Source: Quillaja saponaria
Taxonomy: Eukaryota > Streptophyta > Magnoliopsida > Fabales > Quillajaceae
Reading direction: 5' to 3'
Assembly: GCA_029379385.1 (NCBI GenBank)
Contig: CM055618.1
Location: forward strand, 10,860,134 to 10,924,133
DNA: 64,000 bases
A program made the translations under genes and the position numbers. The notes under the pieces were generated by a model, which searched no databases, was not told where the DNA came from, and saw nothing but the letters and a program-made list of their open reading frames with translations. Positions 34,701 to 48,620 of the stretch are shown here, piece by piece (the stretch's first letter is position 1; every line of letters begins with the position of its first letter).

Positions 34701-36809
34701 GGCGGGTAGTTAGCTAGATGTGTGATTGTATATAGAGTTGGTATGACGTATTGGACAAGGAAGAGGATTAAGAAGTTTAGAGTTCATGTTTGTTGTATAA
34801 GATTGAATAATATAAATTAATACGATGTATTAGATATATTTTGCTAGAATCCCAACAGCCACTTAATCAAAACCACTTAATCAAAAGACTTAAATAATTA
34901 CTCAAACTCGAGAATATGTGTATGTCTTAGCGACGATGCACTATGATCATATTCAAACTATTTTATTTTCTTTTGTTTTTTTAATGGGATACAATTAAAT
35001 AAGTACTTCTCTTGTGAATTATTCATTTGTGCCTCTTTCAATATCTTACGCTATTAACAAAAGTCGTTCTTTAGTTTTCAAACATGCATGTTATCTTCTC
35101 CAAGTTATGTGTTTTATTGATAAATTATAAAAGAAACAAATCAAAATTTCTATGAGAGAATCAATTGTTGACCAACATGTTCTCTAAATATAAAACCAAC
35201 TAGCTTGCATCTCATATAATTAATACGTGGCCAGCCATTTATGGGTTGCAAAATCTAATAATTAGCCATCATAAAATAGTTCCATTTGTCAAAAAATAAA
35301 ATAAAAAAAAATCTAGTTATCTATGATTATAGAGTACTTTGTTGACCCAACACATAATGCAATATTACTAGCATTTTCTCATTTTCAAAGCCCTTCAAAT
35401 TTAATGAATTTAGACAAAGTATATGTACATAGAGTTTAAATTCAGATAGGATGCCAATCTTATTTTCTTTTAATTTATTTTGAGTATCTAGTAAACTACT
35501 ACATGCCAATGCATGATGCCATTATTCCTCAATCTTGGTCCCCACAAATATGAAAATTTCTAGGACATATAGACACTAGCTAGAGTTGGAGTTATACCAA
35601 ACTAAATAAGTACATAAACTTGGGAATTGGAAAAAGGAAACAGAGCATTTGGAGTTAGGGGACAATGACCACCATTAATAGGTTGCAGAGCTTCACCATC
35701 TTATTATTGTTTGCAGAAGATTCAAAAGCTTGAGAGCGAGACTTTGTCAATGTAACAATTCCCAAACATTTCCATTACTAGCTGGCCAGCTTTGCTTCAT
35801 AATTGAAACCCATCATTGTCAAACTTCTTCTCTTCCCTAATAAACAAAAACTAAGAATTTTTTTTTTGAAAAAAAATAGAGTATTAATGAAAATCAATTA
35901 ATTAAGATCGTAATGTGAGTAGTTTAATATCGAAGGGTTGTTTAGTTACAATGAACAATTTTGTTCATCAATCATTTAAGAAATAAATGAATCTTACATA
36001 ATAAATCATTCCGTATATACCCAACTTTAAACTCAATAAATAAACTAATATTAATAAAGAAAAATATTTTTATAATTCATAGTAATTAATATCACCACTA
36101 TTATAAGTTGGTTACTTGGTGTTTTCTCCATAACTTTGTCATTTGAACAAAAATTTGAGTTTGCATTAATATGACAATCTAAAAGATCACTATGTAAGTT
36201 CAGTAGGTTCAAAAGATAAAGAAAGGGATTGGTTGTGTTTTTAATTTATTTAAAAATTTAGAAAAGAATGAGATGAAGGTTTGGGAAGGATATAGGGTGC
36301 AATTGAAAATCATTAAAAAAAAAAAAAAAAAAAGGCTACTTTTGTATCCATGTGTGCTTTTGGCACATTGTTGAAAAGTTTTTGTATGTCTTGCTCATCA
36401 TTTTAAAGTCCACCCAAAAAATGTGAGTTGGAAAGAGAACAAAATATGAAGTTTTAGTCTTTTAGAGGACACATTCACAATTTTAGCTTCCATACAAATA
36501 AAAAAGAAATCTCTATTATTTTGCTACCAAAACTTTGTCATTCTTTTTTGTATGCTACTAATAATTTTTTTTCATAACCAAAGTCAATGTCTCCTATCAA
36601 ACTCCAAAATTGGTCGCCCATTTTCTCTGAAGCACAGCCACCCCTCCCTACTGACCCAACAGGCCAGTGCTTGAAATTGGTGGAAGAGAACCTTTCAAGA
36701 CCAATTTCCAATTTTGCCCTTTTCCACAAACCATTTCTTTTCGAATTTTGAGGGAGAGAGAAATAAAATTAGTAATTGTAGTTGGAGTAGCTGGATTTAG
36801 CTGGAAGAC
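31729..36809. other. Intergenic, AT-rich; promoter of the VQ gene and 3' side of IPT
   Basis: About 5 kb with no gene recognised. Immediately upstream of the VQ gene, atagccaacgat is repeated (31850-31861 and about 31900-31911) and a TTTGAC W-box core lies near 31919. A (TA)n microsatellite is at 34255-34276. A CT-rich patch at 34315-34350 resembles a 5' leader, but the following 86-codon frame (34362-34622) lacks an ATG and resembles no family. A poly(A) tract is at 36314-36333. Confidence 0.45.
34255..34276. repeat. (TA)n microsatellite
   Basis: About eleven uninterrupted TA units precede a CT-rich patch. It is probably length-polymorphic. Confidence 0.8.
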
Positions 36810-37901
36810 CTACTCCTTCAAAAACCTCTTCACAATCTTCACGCTTGATTCCACCACCTGCCTCTCCCAAATTTCTGACCACTTCTTATTATTAGTGCCG
36901 GAATTTTCTGACGTCACTGCAGCCCTCAACGCCTCCGTCGCATCTATCCTCCGTAGGTCCCACCCGGCACCTTTTAAATTTAAGATTTTCCCTATCTGTC
37001 GCTTCACAAGCTGACACGTATTGTCCTTTATTGCTGTCACTGCTTCTTCGTATGCGTCTTCCTCCTTGGGATCCGTAACCTTTACCATTCCTCTCGGTGG
37101 CGGGTATTTCCTAAAATACCGGTCGAATTCGGGCACTCCGATAGCTTTTCTCAACCCGGTTCTGTGTGCTGAGTCTTCTTCTAAATCCTTTGCTTCTGGG
37201 TCGTAGAACTCGGCTAACTCGTCCAACATTCCTGAGTCAAGCATGTCGTCCACCCGCTTTGATAAGTAATCTGATAAGACAGGAAGCGAAACGTCCACCC
37301 AGAGGAAACAACAGTTGTACCTAAACTCGGAGGAGATCGAGGTTGAAGATGACCCGTCGAACACGTCCGACTCGGGATCGAACCGGTCCACTAGCAAAGC
37401 ATGAATGAAGGAATTAGACCCTCCAACGACTAACGGAAGTTTCCTCCTTGAGTTAATATCCGACACAATGGAGCCACCGCGGGACCGAAATCCCGATGGG
37501 GTAAACTCTCCGTTTTGTGGGTTGACTTCGCCCAGAAGATGGTGTGGTACACCCAATCTTTCGTGAATGGGGATCTTGTTAGTGGTAATGTCGAGGCCTC
37601 TGTAGACTTGCATTTTGTCGGAGTTGATGATTTCAGAGAAGGGGAACCGAGTTGCGATGTCAACGGAGAGTCTGGATTTTCCGGTACCAGTGGCACCCAC
37701 TATGACGACAACCTTATCTTTTCTTCGATGGCGATGATAGGCTGAGGAGGATGAGTCCATACGAGGCCAGCGAAGTCGCCGGCGGGCTCCTGATGTGGCG
37801 GAGGAGGAAGTGGTGGTGGTAGGTAAGAGGGTGAGTGAAGAATATTGAAGAATGCTGGGTGAGGAATGGTGGGAATGAGCCGGGAATAATGGAAGTCTCA
37901 T
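36810..37901 (-). CDS. IPT1: Adenylate isopentenyltransferase, IPT1-like
   Basis: Transfers an isopentenyl group from DMAPP to ATP/ADP, the first step of cytokinin synthesis, usually in plastids. Intronless, 363 residues from the ATG at 37901 (MRLPLFPAHS), matching the length of Arabidopsis IPT1 (357). A Ser/Thr-rich transit-like N terminus is followed by KDKVVVIVGATGTGKSRLSVD with the P-loop GATGTGKS. Then come ATRFPFSEIINSDKMQVYRG, GVPHHLLGEVNP, LVVGGSNSFIHALL, RYNCCFLWVDVS, RKAIGVPEFDRYF, NTCQLVKRQIGKI, RIDATEAL and the IPT1-type ending VVESSVKIVKRFLKE. The internal SISSEFRYNCC and VNPQNGEFTPSGFRS segments favour IPT1 over IPT3/5. The frame is open upstream to 38075 with another ATG at 38048, but that part looks like leader sequence. 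Confidence 0.93.
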   Translation of the reverse strand: MRLPLFPAHSHHSSPSILQYSSLTLLPTTTTSSSATSGARRRLRWPRMDSSSSAYHRHRRKDKVVVIVGATGTGKSRLSVDIATRFPFSEIINSDKMQVYRGLDITTNKIPIHERLGVPHHLLGEVNPQNGEFTPSGFRSRGGSIVSDINSRRKLPLVVGGSNSFIHALLVDRFDPESDVFDGSSSTSISSEFRYNCCFLWVDVSLPVLSDYLSKRVDDMLDSGMLDELAEFYDPEAKDLEEDSAHRTGLRKAIGVPEFDRYFRKYPPPRGMVKVTDPKEEDAYEEAVTAIKDNTCQLVKRQIGKILNLKGAGWDLRRIDATEALRAAVTSENSGTNNKKWSEIWERQVVESSVKIVKRFLKE

Positions 37902-38100
37902 AGGAAAGAAGAACCCAAGCTGTTTGCGTGAATGCCTGTTTGAAATGTGAATAAAAAGAAAAAGAAAACCTTTGTTGCTGAGCTGTGCAGCTTTATTAAG
38001 TATGTAAGCAAACCAAAGCTGGGTAACTGCACAGGAGGGCAGAGACATATACGGAATATGAGATACTTGACACACTGTGTGTTTGCAGAAATGGCACTGA

Positions 38101-38141
38101 ATGTGTGCGTGTGTGAGAGAGTGTGTGTGTGTGTGTGTGAT
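38101..38141. repeat. (GT)n microsatellite upstream of IPT1-like gene
   Basis: Interrupted GT/GA run followed by nine uninterrupted GT units, about 200-240 bases upstream of the IPT start codon, in the presumed leader or core promoter. Confidence 0.8.
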
Positions 38142-41100
38142 GGATTAGGTAGTGGGTGTACCTGAACCTGAGCAATGAGTAAGGTTTACGGCATCGGAGA
38201 ATTGAATGAGGTGGGAGCTGAAAATGGCATTGCCATTCCAAATTAGAATCTCTCACTGCTTCTATTTCTTTCTCTGTCTGTCTCTGATAATATGCATACG
38301 GATATATTTTTGTCTTGGAGCTGTTGCCTAGGTACCCGTTGAGGGAGATATTGTATTCTGGGAAGTTTGCTATATTGCCGCTGGACTAGGCAAAATATAT
38401 ATCTTGCTTAGCTAGGTCTCTCACTCATATAATTCTCCTTCATCTATCTCACTTTCTCTCTCTAATGAAATGTGATTTTAATCAACTACAAGAATTCGAG
38501 TGGAGGGACAAATATCAATGGTAGTGGGTTTTTAAACTCCGAGCAAATTAAATGGTACTTGATTATTTTCATTTTTATAATAGTGTACAACGTTTAACAT
38601 TTAATAATTTCACTACAGCCAATATACCTATTGAGTATTGACTATTAGTATGAGTTAGTTTCGTTAAATGTATTGCTAATTTTATCAGCATACGACTGAT
38701 TTTGTATTTTTTTTTGGTACGTGAGATCGTTTAAAAATATACTTCATTTCAAAAAAATATTTTATCGCTAATATTATTGATTTATATAATATAATCTTGT
38801 TTAAATATTTTGTCAAAAGTCAGTAAATGGTCAAACATGGAAGCCTATGAATAATACATCACAAAAAAAATCAACTTTCCAAAGGATTTGACATGCAATG
38901 CAAGTAACTTTATACAACGGAAGGAAGGCGCGTGTATGCCACTTCAAAAGTGGCTTCCTTTCAAAAGTGTTATTGGAATTGACATTTCACGTCACACCTC
39001 TAACGTGCAAACCCAATGTGAATGATAATATTGATAACCCTTAGAGAGATAATATAAACAGGTTTTCAGCTTAGAGTATGATAGCAATGAAATAACAATA
39101 ATACTACAAATAATTTGATGAACAAGAATGTAATAATGTATTCGAATCCGATAATACTACAAATAATAATAAAGTTTAATGTTGATAGCTCTAGAAATAA
39201 AAAGTTAACCATAGTATACAAATTAAATGAGCACGACAACACATAGAAAACATAAATGGATGAAGGCAGTGGGTTGCGTGTAATGAACTTAGAAGGATGC
39301 ATGCTCTACCTGCTGAGGAGGTCATGACCATGAGGCATCTCTTACTCTCTGGTCCACCTTGGTCGCTTAAGAAAATGGCAGCTTAGTCGTGGGATGTTAG
39401 GTCTAGTTCTGTCATTCAGTCTTCAACGGGGTGCCTTCACTGCTAGCTAGCTTGTCATCACTTGTGACAGTGAGCGTGGCTAGCTCTAGTTTCCACATGG
39501 GACATGGTCCCCCATAGAATAAAAATTTTCCTATTAATTTGCTGCACCATTTTATAGTTAGTTCCTGTAAAATGTTTAATGTTTTGCTTGCACCATGTTT
39601 TATGTTGTTGCTTGTTTTCCCAACCTATGCATAGTTCATGTCTGAATTTGTTATATTGTTAAATTAAATTATAGGATCGATGAAGTGATGATTGACAGAG
39701 TAGTGATCCTAAAGATTGATCACTAACACATCATAATTATCTATTTTTAACAATATATATATAATAGTTAAATACATATTTATATATATACCATAGATAT
39801 AGATATTTCAAGTGATTTTGGCGAAAAGTTGTTGACAATAGCTATGAAAACATGCACCAAGTGGAGTGGCATGCATATGCAGCAGAGCTAGCTAGTTTTC
39901 AATTGAATAACCCAGCCGTTATTACTTCCTCAGAAAAGCATCACCTATGGTCAAAAATTGACAAATAAACAACTAATTAATGGATAGATTTGACTAATAA
40001 ATAGATCTGTGTTTATTATATTCATATTTATAATTAGGATAATGCATTCCTACTTCCTAGATATTTTTCTCCTTTTACGTACTTATCATGTGAATTTTTA
40101 TTTTATTTTTTATCTTAGAAAACAAAAATTCTTTAGCCATGTATATATATGTGTCCAAGACTCGTCACAAATTATCATTTGTTTCTCAGAATATATAGAT
40201 AGAATTCACACAAATAATAAGTAACAACTATAGTAAAATTTTTCATTCTTTATTAAGAATAATAAGTCATTGTTGAATAAGAATGATTCAAAAATAAGAG
40301 AAGATAGAGAGCAAGACTTAACTCTACATATAGTGTTTGGAATAAGATAAAAAATATAATTTATTTTATTTTAAATAAATTTTACAATTCAATTCATTTA
40401 AAATAAATTTTTTATGTGAAATGAAAACTACACTTGGAATTCAATCTAATTATCTTATTTGGAATAAATAAAAAATTAATTTTAGTTTAAGTATATTTTC
40501 GACTCTACCCTCTATTTTTTTAGTTAAAACTAGCATTGATCAACTAAAAATACAAAGAGGAAGATATTAATTGTTGTTCAATGAACAAAAGACAAGTTGA
40601 GAAGAAAAAACTTGTAATTGGTTAGATGAATATTTAAAATATAGTAGCGGTGGCTCTTTATCGATTTATCTAAGTGAAAAGCATAAGTAATTTTAAGGAT
40701 AAAATTTTATTTGAGTTGGACAAAATAATAACTTATCTCAAATGAATTCTACAAAATGAAATCCAATATATTTGGTGTGGAATTTATAATTAAATAAAAT
40801 GTACATTTCAAATGAATTTTATTTAAATCTACACTATCATTTATTCAAAAAGTAAAAAAAAATAATATATATAGTTCATTTGAAAATGAATTAAATTATA
40901 CATTTCATTATAACCATAATCTAAATGATATCTATATATCAATCAACTATTCATATAATTGAAGGTTGTTAAAGTTTTAGGCATCCTCAGTGTGCAATGA
41001 TGGAAATGGGGTTTCGTCGGTGCATCTTTTTGCTTAACTTTTCATAATCTTCCAAGTCCAAATAAGACTAGCAGGTTCAGCAATGAATATTGATTGTTCA

Positions 41101-44100
41101 AGATAACAACAAAGCTTAAAGCTATTTAATGTTGAAAATTGTAAAGGAGTTTCAGTGATCAATGTACTCTCTAAATTATTCACATCTGAAGATGAGACTA
41201 TCGGTCAGTTGTTGAAAATTGAAATGGTGGAACTCGATGACGAAGATAATCAACATTGCAATCATGACTTTTGCTTTAATTTCTTTCCCATTCGCATGCA
41301 AACTTAGCGAGGAAAAGAAAATAGATGTGGGGGAGGGAAAGGAAGAGGAAGGAAAATGGTGGAAGAGCATAACTTCATTTCATTGGTTTTCAGCTATTAA
41401 TTGATAAAACTTTAGAACTGCATGATTAATTAATTCTTCTTATATTAATTAGCTATTACTATTAAATCTAAATCAATATTCATATCGATATCAAATTGTA
41501 AATAGAAATTTATTGATTATCACTTACTGTGTGTACATATATAATTTTCACATTTAAATGTTGCAAGAATTAATGAGTCTATAATTGTAAAATTATAGTA
41601 AATCACATATTTAATTTGTTTAATATTAGAATTAATTAGGACTGAAGAAAGCTATGGAGCAAAGTGGGAACATTAAATATTTAATGAATGCATATTTTTT
41701 ACCCAAAAAAAAAAATGCAAATGTGATTATGGATAATTGTATATCAAAATGAAACCTTTTATTGACTTGTTGAACAAAGGCCCACCGTCCAATCTGTGGA
41801 AGATCATACGGTGTGGGTTCCACTTTATGATTTGATGGTGATTGGCGGCACCACAAAGATCCACATTTGAAAGTGTAACGTGCTATCTTTCTAAATGTGC
41901 ACATTTCTTAGATATATTGGTCAAATAAAGAGACATATTGCGCATGCTCGATCTAAGCAGTGTTTTTTTTTTATTATTATTTGTCAATAAAACTAGATAG
42001 AATTGCTAATGAGGTCTCATTTGTTAATTATATGTTTTTAGTGAGTTATTTATAAAATTAGTGATTTAAAATTGTAATATTATTCGATTATGTTCAATTT
42101 ATTGTTTGATTAATTGAAAATTTTTCAGCAATTATTACGGATATTTTTTATATAATTGTAAATATTAATTATTGAATGAACCCTCGTTGTTTCTTATCAT
42201 ATATATATATGTATATATAATTCTTGTAATCTAAACATTAGAAATATAATTTTGTATAAATTTGAATTAAAAATATCGACAACAAAATCAAGAACATTTT
42301 AAAAGATAATTAACATATAAATTAAATTTGTATATTTTGCTAATTTATTAGCACAAGCATTTGCTTCACGATATTTGTAGCTATGCTTTGTCTTTTGAAA
42401 TATTTGAGAGTAAAAGTATCTATATAGAATTCATATAACCAATATTGGGTGAGAATAAGGGTATGTTTATCATCAATTGAATATAAAACACAGTTGAAAA
42501 GATTTTAACTCAATAATTACTTAAGAATAATGTGCTGAGATTATATAGTCTCAAATTTGATCATCACCGATAGATATGTGGATATTTTATTCTAATATTG
42601 TTAGCTATTTCTTCCACCTAATATGTGAATTGTTAATCATTGAATCGAGATGTAACAAATATACATGTAATTATGTATGTGCTCTAAATATAGCCAAAAA
42701 AAAATCCCATCCAATTCAATATCCAGTTTTTGAATATTAAACGGTATATAATTGATAAGATTTATTTTTTCTACAATTTTGGTCGTGCTAAATTTGTATA
42801 AAGTACTTTGTTTAAATATGAATATGCTACACTTCGACCACTTAAAAATATTTTACAAATCAAAATTATTTTCAAGTATATAAAAATCATAGATGATTGA
42901 TATTATGTTATGATGTGTCATCTAAGTTAAGATTAGAAGTGATTTCACCTTTTTTTTTTTTTTTTCAAGAGGTCTAACCAATAACAAGATTTACTTGAAA
43001 GTTGCAAAAATAAAAAATAAAGATTGCAACAATAAAAACCCCTTTAAAAAATAAATGTGCTGCAAGAAATCATAATGAAAAGAAGATTTTTTCGTACATA
43101 AGATTAATTTAGTAAAACCTATTCAAAGTGAATGATGATTAATTAATGTGAATTCTTCCTTCACTCACTTTCACTTCTTTAATTTGGACAAGAAGATTGA
43201 ATCAAAACCCAGACCCACCTTGGATTCGAGTAAATCAAAATCTTGCAATCCCTTGAAAGTTGTAATAATAAAAACAACAGAATTCGTATGACCCACATTT
43301 GACACGTTACCACAACATGGATATTCATAATTAAACTTTGAAACATTCATTTACTTTAATTAGGTTTTATTCCTATAGATTGAGTTACTATTGAGAATAT
43401 ATATAAATTAAGATTATATTAAAGTATTTATAAAAAGGGGAGCAAATTAAGAGATGAGAAAATCAAAAAGCAATAAATTAAAATTATATTAAAGAATTGC
43501 TAGCTACTTTAATTGTACGATTGCATAATAATGGAAGAGCAAAAAAGAAAGAAAGAAAGAAAGAACCACCAAATTAAAGCTAGTTTTGCATCATCTGGTT
43601 TGAAACCTACTTTGTGGTCACCATTTGGTGTTATTATATATTAGTCTCATTTAAGCTGTGTTCAGGGGCTCTTTATATTATAAATAAAATAAAATATAAA
43701 AACATTTTTTATAGTTAATTGCATACAAAAATTGTTAGGTATTTTAATTTATTTGGTTCTAAGAGAAATGAATTAGCATATAAGTGGTAATTATTAGAAG
43801 TATAAATTTTAAATTTTATTTTTTTATTTATTGTTGCATGGAGGAAAAAATTTATTTTATTTTATTTAGGCCTACTTATGAGGAGAGAAATAAATTAATA
43901 TGTGAGGAAGGTATGTGTAGTTATTAAGAAAATAGTTTTTTTTTGTTTATTATTATTTAGTCGAAGTTAATAAAAAATTTAATTGGATATATATTTTAAG
44001 ATAGAATATTAGGATACCATAAGAGATCTCTCTATTTTATGATATTAGCATTCTCTCTTGAGCTCAAATGTATTTTTAGTTTTATGAGAAAATAATTAGT

Positions 44101-47037
44101 TTCATTCACTGCTACAAAAGAGAAAAAGGATTGACACTTGAATGAGATGAGAAATTTATTTGACGCGAATGTGAGTGGCAACAATTTGAGGAAATAATTG
44201 AAGAGGAAACGTCCCTGAAATATGATTTGTCAAAGGGATGGTGTATATATATATATATATATTTCTAATATAGAATTCTAAGGAATTACAAGTAAATTAG
44301 AGGTTATGGAAAAACTATATTTAAATTTAAATGGATAACTGTTTTTATTCTTCTTGTAAACAATATTGAATAACTACTTAAATGTGAGGAGAATAGTATG
44401 GATACATACTGATCAAACATATAGCCAATTATAGTGACAAAATCTCAAACCAATTGTATACATCTAGATGAGCAATTATAATTCTTAATGTTCACTCAAG
44501 TATTTGTTAAAGTTGAAATTCATGCTTTTTGGATATTACTTATTAATTTAAATATCTTAGTGAAATAGTTATTTTACACGATATTATAGTTAAAACAATA
44601 ACAGCTTCCTAATTTTATTTTTCATAACGGCTCTTTTTAGTGTGAATTATGTAAATTTTTTCTTTGTTGTTATATTATTCATGATAATTGATTACTGGAT
44701 AGATGCCTATCACATTAATTATTATTCTTTTATACTGTTAGCCTACTTTCATCCGGATTAACATGTGACCTTATATTTTCTTTGATTGTAGAAAGAAAAG
44801 TTGATGGTCTAGCTTCATATTATTGATTTAAAAGTATGAAAGATACTTGCACTTTTGCTTTAATTTTGTGTTTCTAAAGTCTTAACTATCCCATCAATAT
44901 TAATTGTACGATTGCATACTAATCAAATAATTAATAATACCACTATACACCCTTTTGAATTATTAACATTTAAAGATGATGTGTTTGAACATGTGAAAAA
45001 TTGTAGGAAATAGAGTAAAAATAAATAAAAATTTGAGAAAATATTTTCTTCTTATCCATTAATATCTCCAATTAAAGTCCAAAAAATTTACAAGATTCAA
45101 TTAAAAGTTCCATAGTTATCTATATATGTTGTTTTTTTTAAACTGGAAAAAAAAAATGTTAAACTTTAATTTATCTTCAAATTTTCTTTAATTATCCTAT
45201 CGTATGTGTTTTCTTTGCCATGTTTTATGTGACTTGTTTGAGCTTGTACTAAAGTGACTTACTAAGTAACGACTTAATATTTAATTGATAAAACAAAAGC
45301 ACCACATTTTTCCAAGGGAACCCCATTCTCTTGAACTAGAGTTTGAAAAGAAATAATAAGAGAAATGACATTTTTGAATGTCTCCAAGCTATATTTACAT
45401 GTGACAATAAAATAAATATCTTGTATGTCTTTTTTCTTTAATTATCATATTATATGCATTTTCTTTTGGTGTTGTATACCAAGGACCTGGAATCGAATCT
45501 CGCGTTCATCTGGAATGAGAAGTTTATGGAAAGAGAAAAAGTTTACCTTTTATTATATAGCTCATAAGTCCAACAGACTTCTTACAAGTCAAAAAATTTT
45601 GATAAAAATATTATTTGTATTTAATCAATTGTCACAATACTCATTCGTAATAAAAAATAAATTGCTAGTCATCTAATAATGTAATACCCAATTATATGTT
45701 TTGACACACAATTGTCACAAAATTTGAAATTTTGAGTTGTAACATTGTTAAATGAAGTTATAAACTTACAATCTATTATTTAATTAATTGATGAGTTTCC
45801 TTCAAGTGTTGTGGGTGTCGTCCATACTGTTATGAATATTGAATAATGAATGAATATCCATCGTTTTTTATATATAAGAAAAAGAATGATACAAATTATA
45901 AATGTAACTGACTTAATTATGAGTTTTGAAGATGTGGTTGGTAATCATACGCTAGCTCAGCACAAAAATTCTTTGAAATATGGAAAACAAGAAGGTTCCA
46001 TCACAATGCAGGTAGCTAAGCATGCTCTTCCTGCAATAATGGATGCAAGTTACTATGAATCTAATGAGTCTAAACAACCTAATCACATATCACATACAAG
46101 GTACATGAACTAGAAATTAATGGAGCAATAATCTAGTATAATAATATTTAAAAAATTATAGATTCCAAAAAGAACAAACATGTTCTCTTCTTATGTCTGC
46201 CATTTTGGATATAATATGCATTATAGTTAATTTGTTATACATGCGCATGTTTCATTAAATTTTGAAATAAAATTTAGTCATCAATAATTTTTTTTATGGT
46301 TTGTCTAGCTAGCTAGACTTTTTGTAGAAACAAGTTGACTAAACATATATGTTTACTATTACTATACTAATTACCACTAATTAACCTTAATTATTTGAAA
46401 TCAAGGGCTTTCCTTAAGCGCAAATGAAAGAACCCACCTTAATCATCATGATTAATACGTAGATTAAATAAAACAAATGAACTTATTACGTACAAAACAG
46501 GGATTAATTGCTACTTAAAAGTTATTAGGTTATTGTATTAGCAACAAAACTGGGTTTTTAGTTTCAGAGGTGTCCATGTTAGAGTGGGATCCCCCAAAGG
46601 TCAAAATGAAAATAAAAAGTTTAAAATAATTCCTTATAATTAACAAAATTAAAAATGTAAAATATAAGACTCTAGCATTTGGCAAGTTTAAAAGGTTATT
46701 GTATATATGCACATGCATGGCATTAGACGAGCGTGAGAGACAGAATTGCTTAATTAAGTGTAATTATATTTAGTTAGCTTAGCAGACAAGAAAGACACAC
46801 ACTGACTGGATGCCAGTTTCAGTTTCATTAATTATAGATATCAGTAGTAGTACTAATTAGGTCAGGTGCAATGCAACTAGTCTTATAAGGACCTCAAAGC
46901 CTGTGAATCATTAACTAGTTAAAAAATTTCAAATTCAAGATTCCAATTTCCTCTTTCTCCTTCCCTTCCTTCATTTGACTTAATTAGCTCGATGTTATGG
47001 AATCTCATGGTTTCATCCATATTGCTCAAATCTTATC
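38142..47037. other. Gene-poor AT-rich region
   Basis: About 8.9 kb without a recognisable gene. It contains AT-rich MITE-like sequence near 40320-40925, a (TA)n run at 44240-44262, a GAAA-type run at 43545-43565 and a T run near 42951-42966. An 87-codon frame at 45850-46113 includes SITMQVAKHALPAIMDASYY but has no family match that I know and no gene-like context. No RNA gene was recognised. Confidence 0.45.
40320..40925. repeat. Possible MITE-rich AT segment
   Basis: Repeated phrases of the kind ttggaat, aaataaattttacaattc and their complements occur in both orientations across about 600 bases, as in degenerate MITEs. No clear terminal repeat or target duplication could be fixed. Confidence 0.25.
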
Positions 47038-47046
47038 ATTGAAAAT

Positions 47047-47951
47047 AAAGGTGTTCATTACCTAATCTATATTGCTCAATCTAATCAAATTTGAGAGATA
47101 TTATTGCTTGTATTGGATTAGTTTAGATTTTTTTTACTAATGTTATTGGATTGGTTCTAGAATTTAAAAGTTAATGATTCGATCTATTCTGATCCGACCC
47201 AATCTAATATAAATTTATATTTATTACAAAATAATATATATAATAATTTAGTCAAACAATCAACTAATTAGTAATCTCTATATCAATTCAATTAAGCTCA
47301 TTGTTTATTATAGTCCTGTTTTAAACCCAGTTTGCTATAAAAAGCTAAAATTTATTTTTTGCGTATATGTTGATCATAATAGACTTGTAAATAATAATAG
47401 GTTATTACTGGGAGACTAATTATACTTTTTGAAATATATTATTAAGTATTAAGGATTTAATGTTAGTAATTACTCTTTAAAATATGTTACAACAACATAT
47501 TATTATTTTTTACAAGTTATTATAGTCCCGTTTTAAACCTAGTTTGTTATAGAAAGCTAAAATTTATTTTTTGTGTATATGTTGATCATAATAGACTTGT
47601 AAATAATAATAAGTTATTACTGGCAGACTAATTGTACTTTTTGAAATATATTAATAATTATTAAGGATTTAATGTTAGTAATTATTCTTTAAAATATGTT
47701 ACAACAACATATTATTATTTTATACAAGTTATTACCTAAGCAATTGACTTGTAAGATAATAAACCCAAATAAAATACCTACTCCGACAACCCAATTCAAT
47801 CCAATTCGTGCATGGTTCATGGATTGGATTGGACTGATTACAAAGTCATGCATAAATTGAACTGAACTCAAAGAAAATTGATATTGATCAGGTTGGATTG
47901 GTTTCAGAATTAGTCCTAAATTCAAACCAAACTAACCCATGATCAACCCTT
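47047..47951. mobile_element. hAT-like MITE, about 905 bp
   Basis: The left end aaaggtgttcattacc and the right end, reverse-complemented as aagggttgatcatggg, are imperfect inverted repeats of the plant hAT-MITE 'aagggtgttcatgggt' type. Both subterminal zones are rich in ggattggatt/aatccaatcc. Flanks attgaaaat (47038-47046) and atcgaagat (47952-47960) agree at 7 of 9 positions, consistent with an aged target duplication. The interior is AT-rich, without a transposase, and is largely made of the 212-base tandem duplication listed separately. Confidence 0.55.
47309..47732 (+). repeat. 212-base tandem duplication inside the MITE
   Basis: Two adjacent copies (about 47309-47520 and 47521-47732) run from tatagtccYgttttaaacc through atgttgatcataatagactt to acaacaacatattattattt. 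They differ at a small number of positions, so the duplication is considerably younger than the element's decayed termini suggest. Confidence 0.85.
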
Positions 47952-48169
47952 ATCGAAGATGTGTGGTTATTAATTTTGTACCTTCATGTGAAGTTTGTAC
48001 TTATATGTTTTTTAAAGTTGTAATATTACTTTATTATTAAATTGAGTTTAAAATGTTCTGTTTGATTTGGAGAGCTTCTATAAGTTACTGACCTCCACTA
48101 TTGTTGTATCTCATGTAATGAATCCCCATCCTTTCTTTTAAAAAAATTTAACTAAATTAACAAACTTAG

Positions 48170-48620
48170 AGGCTATTTGTTGAGTTTTAAATTATATAAT
48201 AATCGTATAAAGTGTTTGATAAGAACTACTTATAATTTATGAAAGAGCTAATTAAAATTGTGTTAATATTTGGTAAAATTAATTACTTATTTAACTCTTT
48301 TTCTATTAAAATTATTAAAAGGGACATTGGAGTTAAACGGTGAATGATGTGTTAAGAGTATTGGGGTGTGTGTGTGTTTCTTTTAATGGAAATGGCGGGA
48401 ATATCTTAGTCTTTCACTTGGTTAAATTTAATTATTATGAAACTCGATTGTAAGGAAAAAAAAAATAAGTATCAAATCTTTATTTCTTTTTTTTCCCCAA
48501 GTATAATTAAAAAATTGTAGAAATGGGAAATCTGATTATAATTCTAACCAAACACTCAACATCTAGATTATCTTATTATAATCAGGTTTGACCAAATTAT
48601 AATCAAATGCAAACACCTTT
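48170..48620. repeat. Possible MITE
   Basis: The left phrase ggctatttgttgagttttaa and the right phrase aatcaaatgcaaacacctttt are loosely inverted. The interior carries several attataatc/gattataat pairs. Boundaries are uncertain, and no target duplication was identified. Confidence 0.3.

Noticed and set aside
36667..37206. Plus-strand frames across the IPT gene
   Set aside because: Antisense shadows of the IPT coding sequence, with no family resemblance of their own.
38048..38075. Upstream start for the IPT1-like protein, adding about 50 residues
   Set aside because: The extra residues are not transit-peptide-like in composition, and the ATG at 37901 gives the normal family length.
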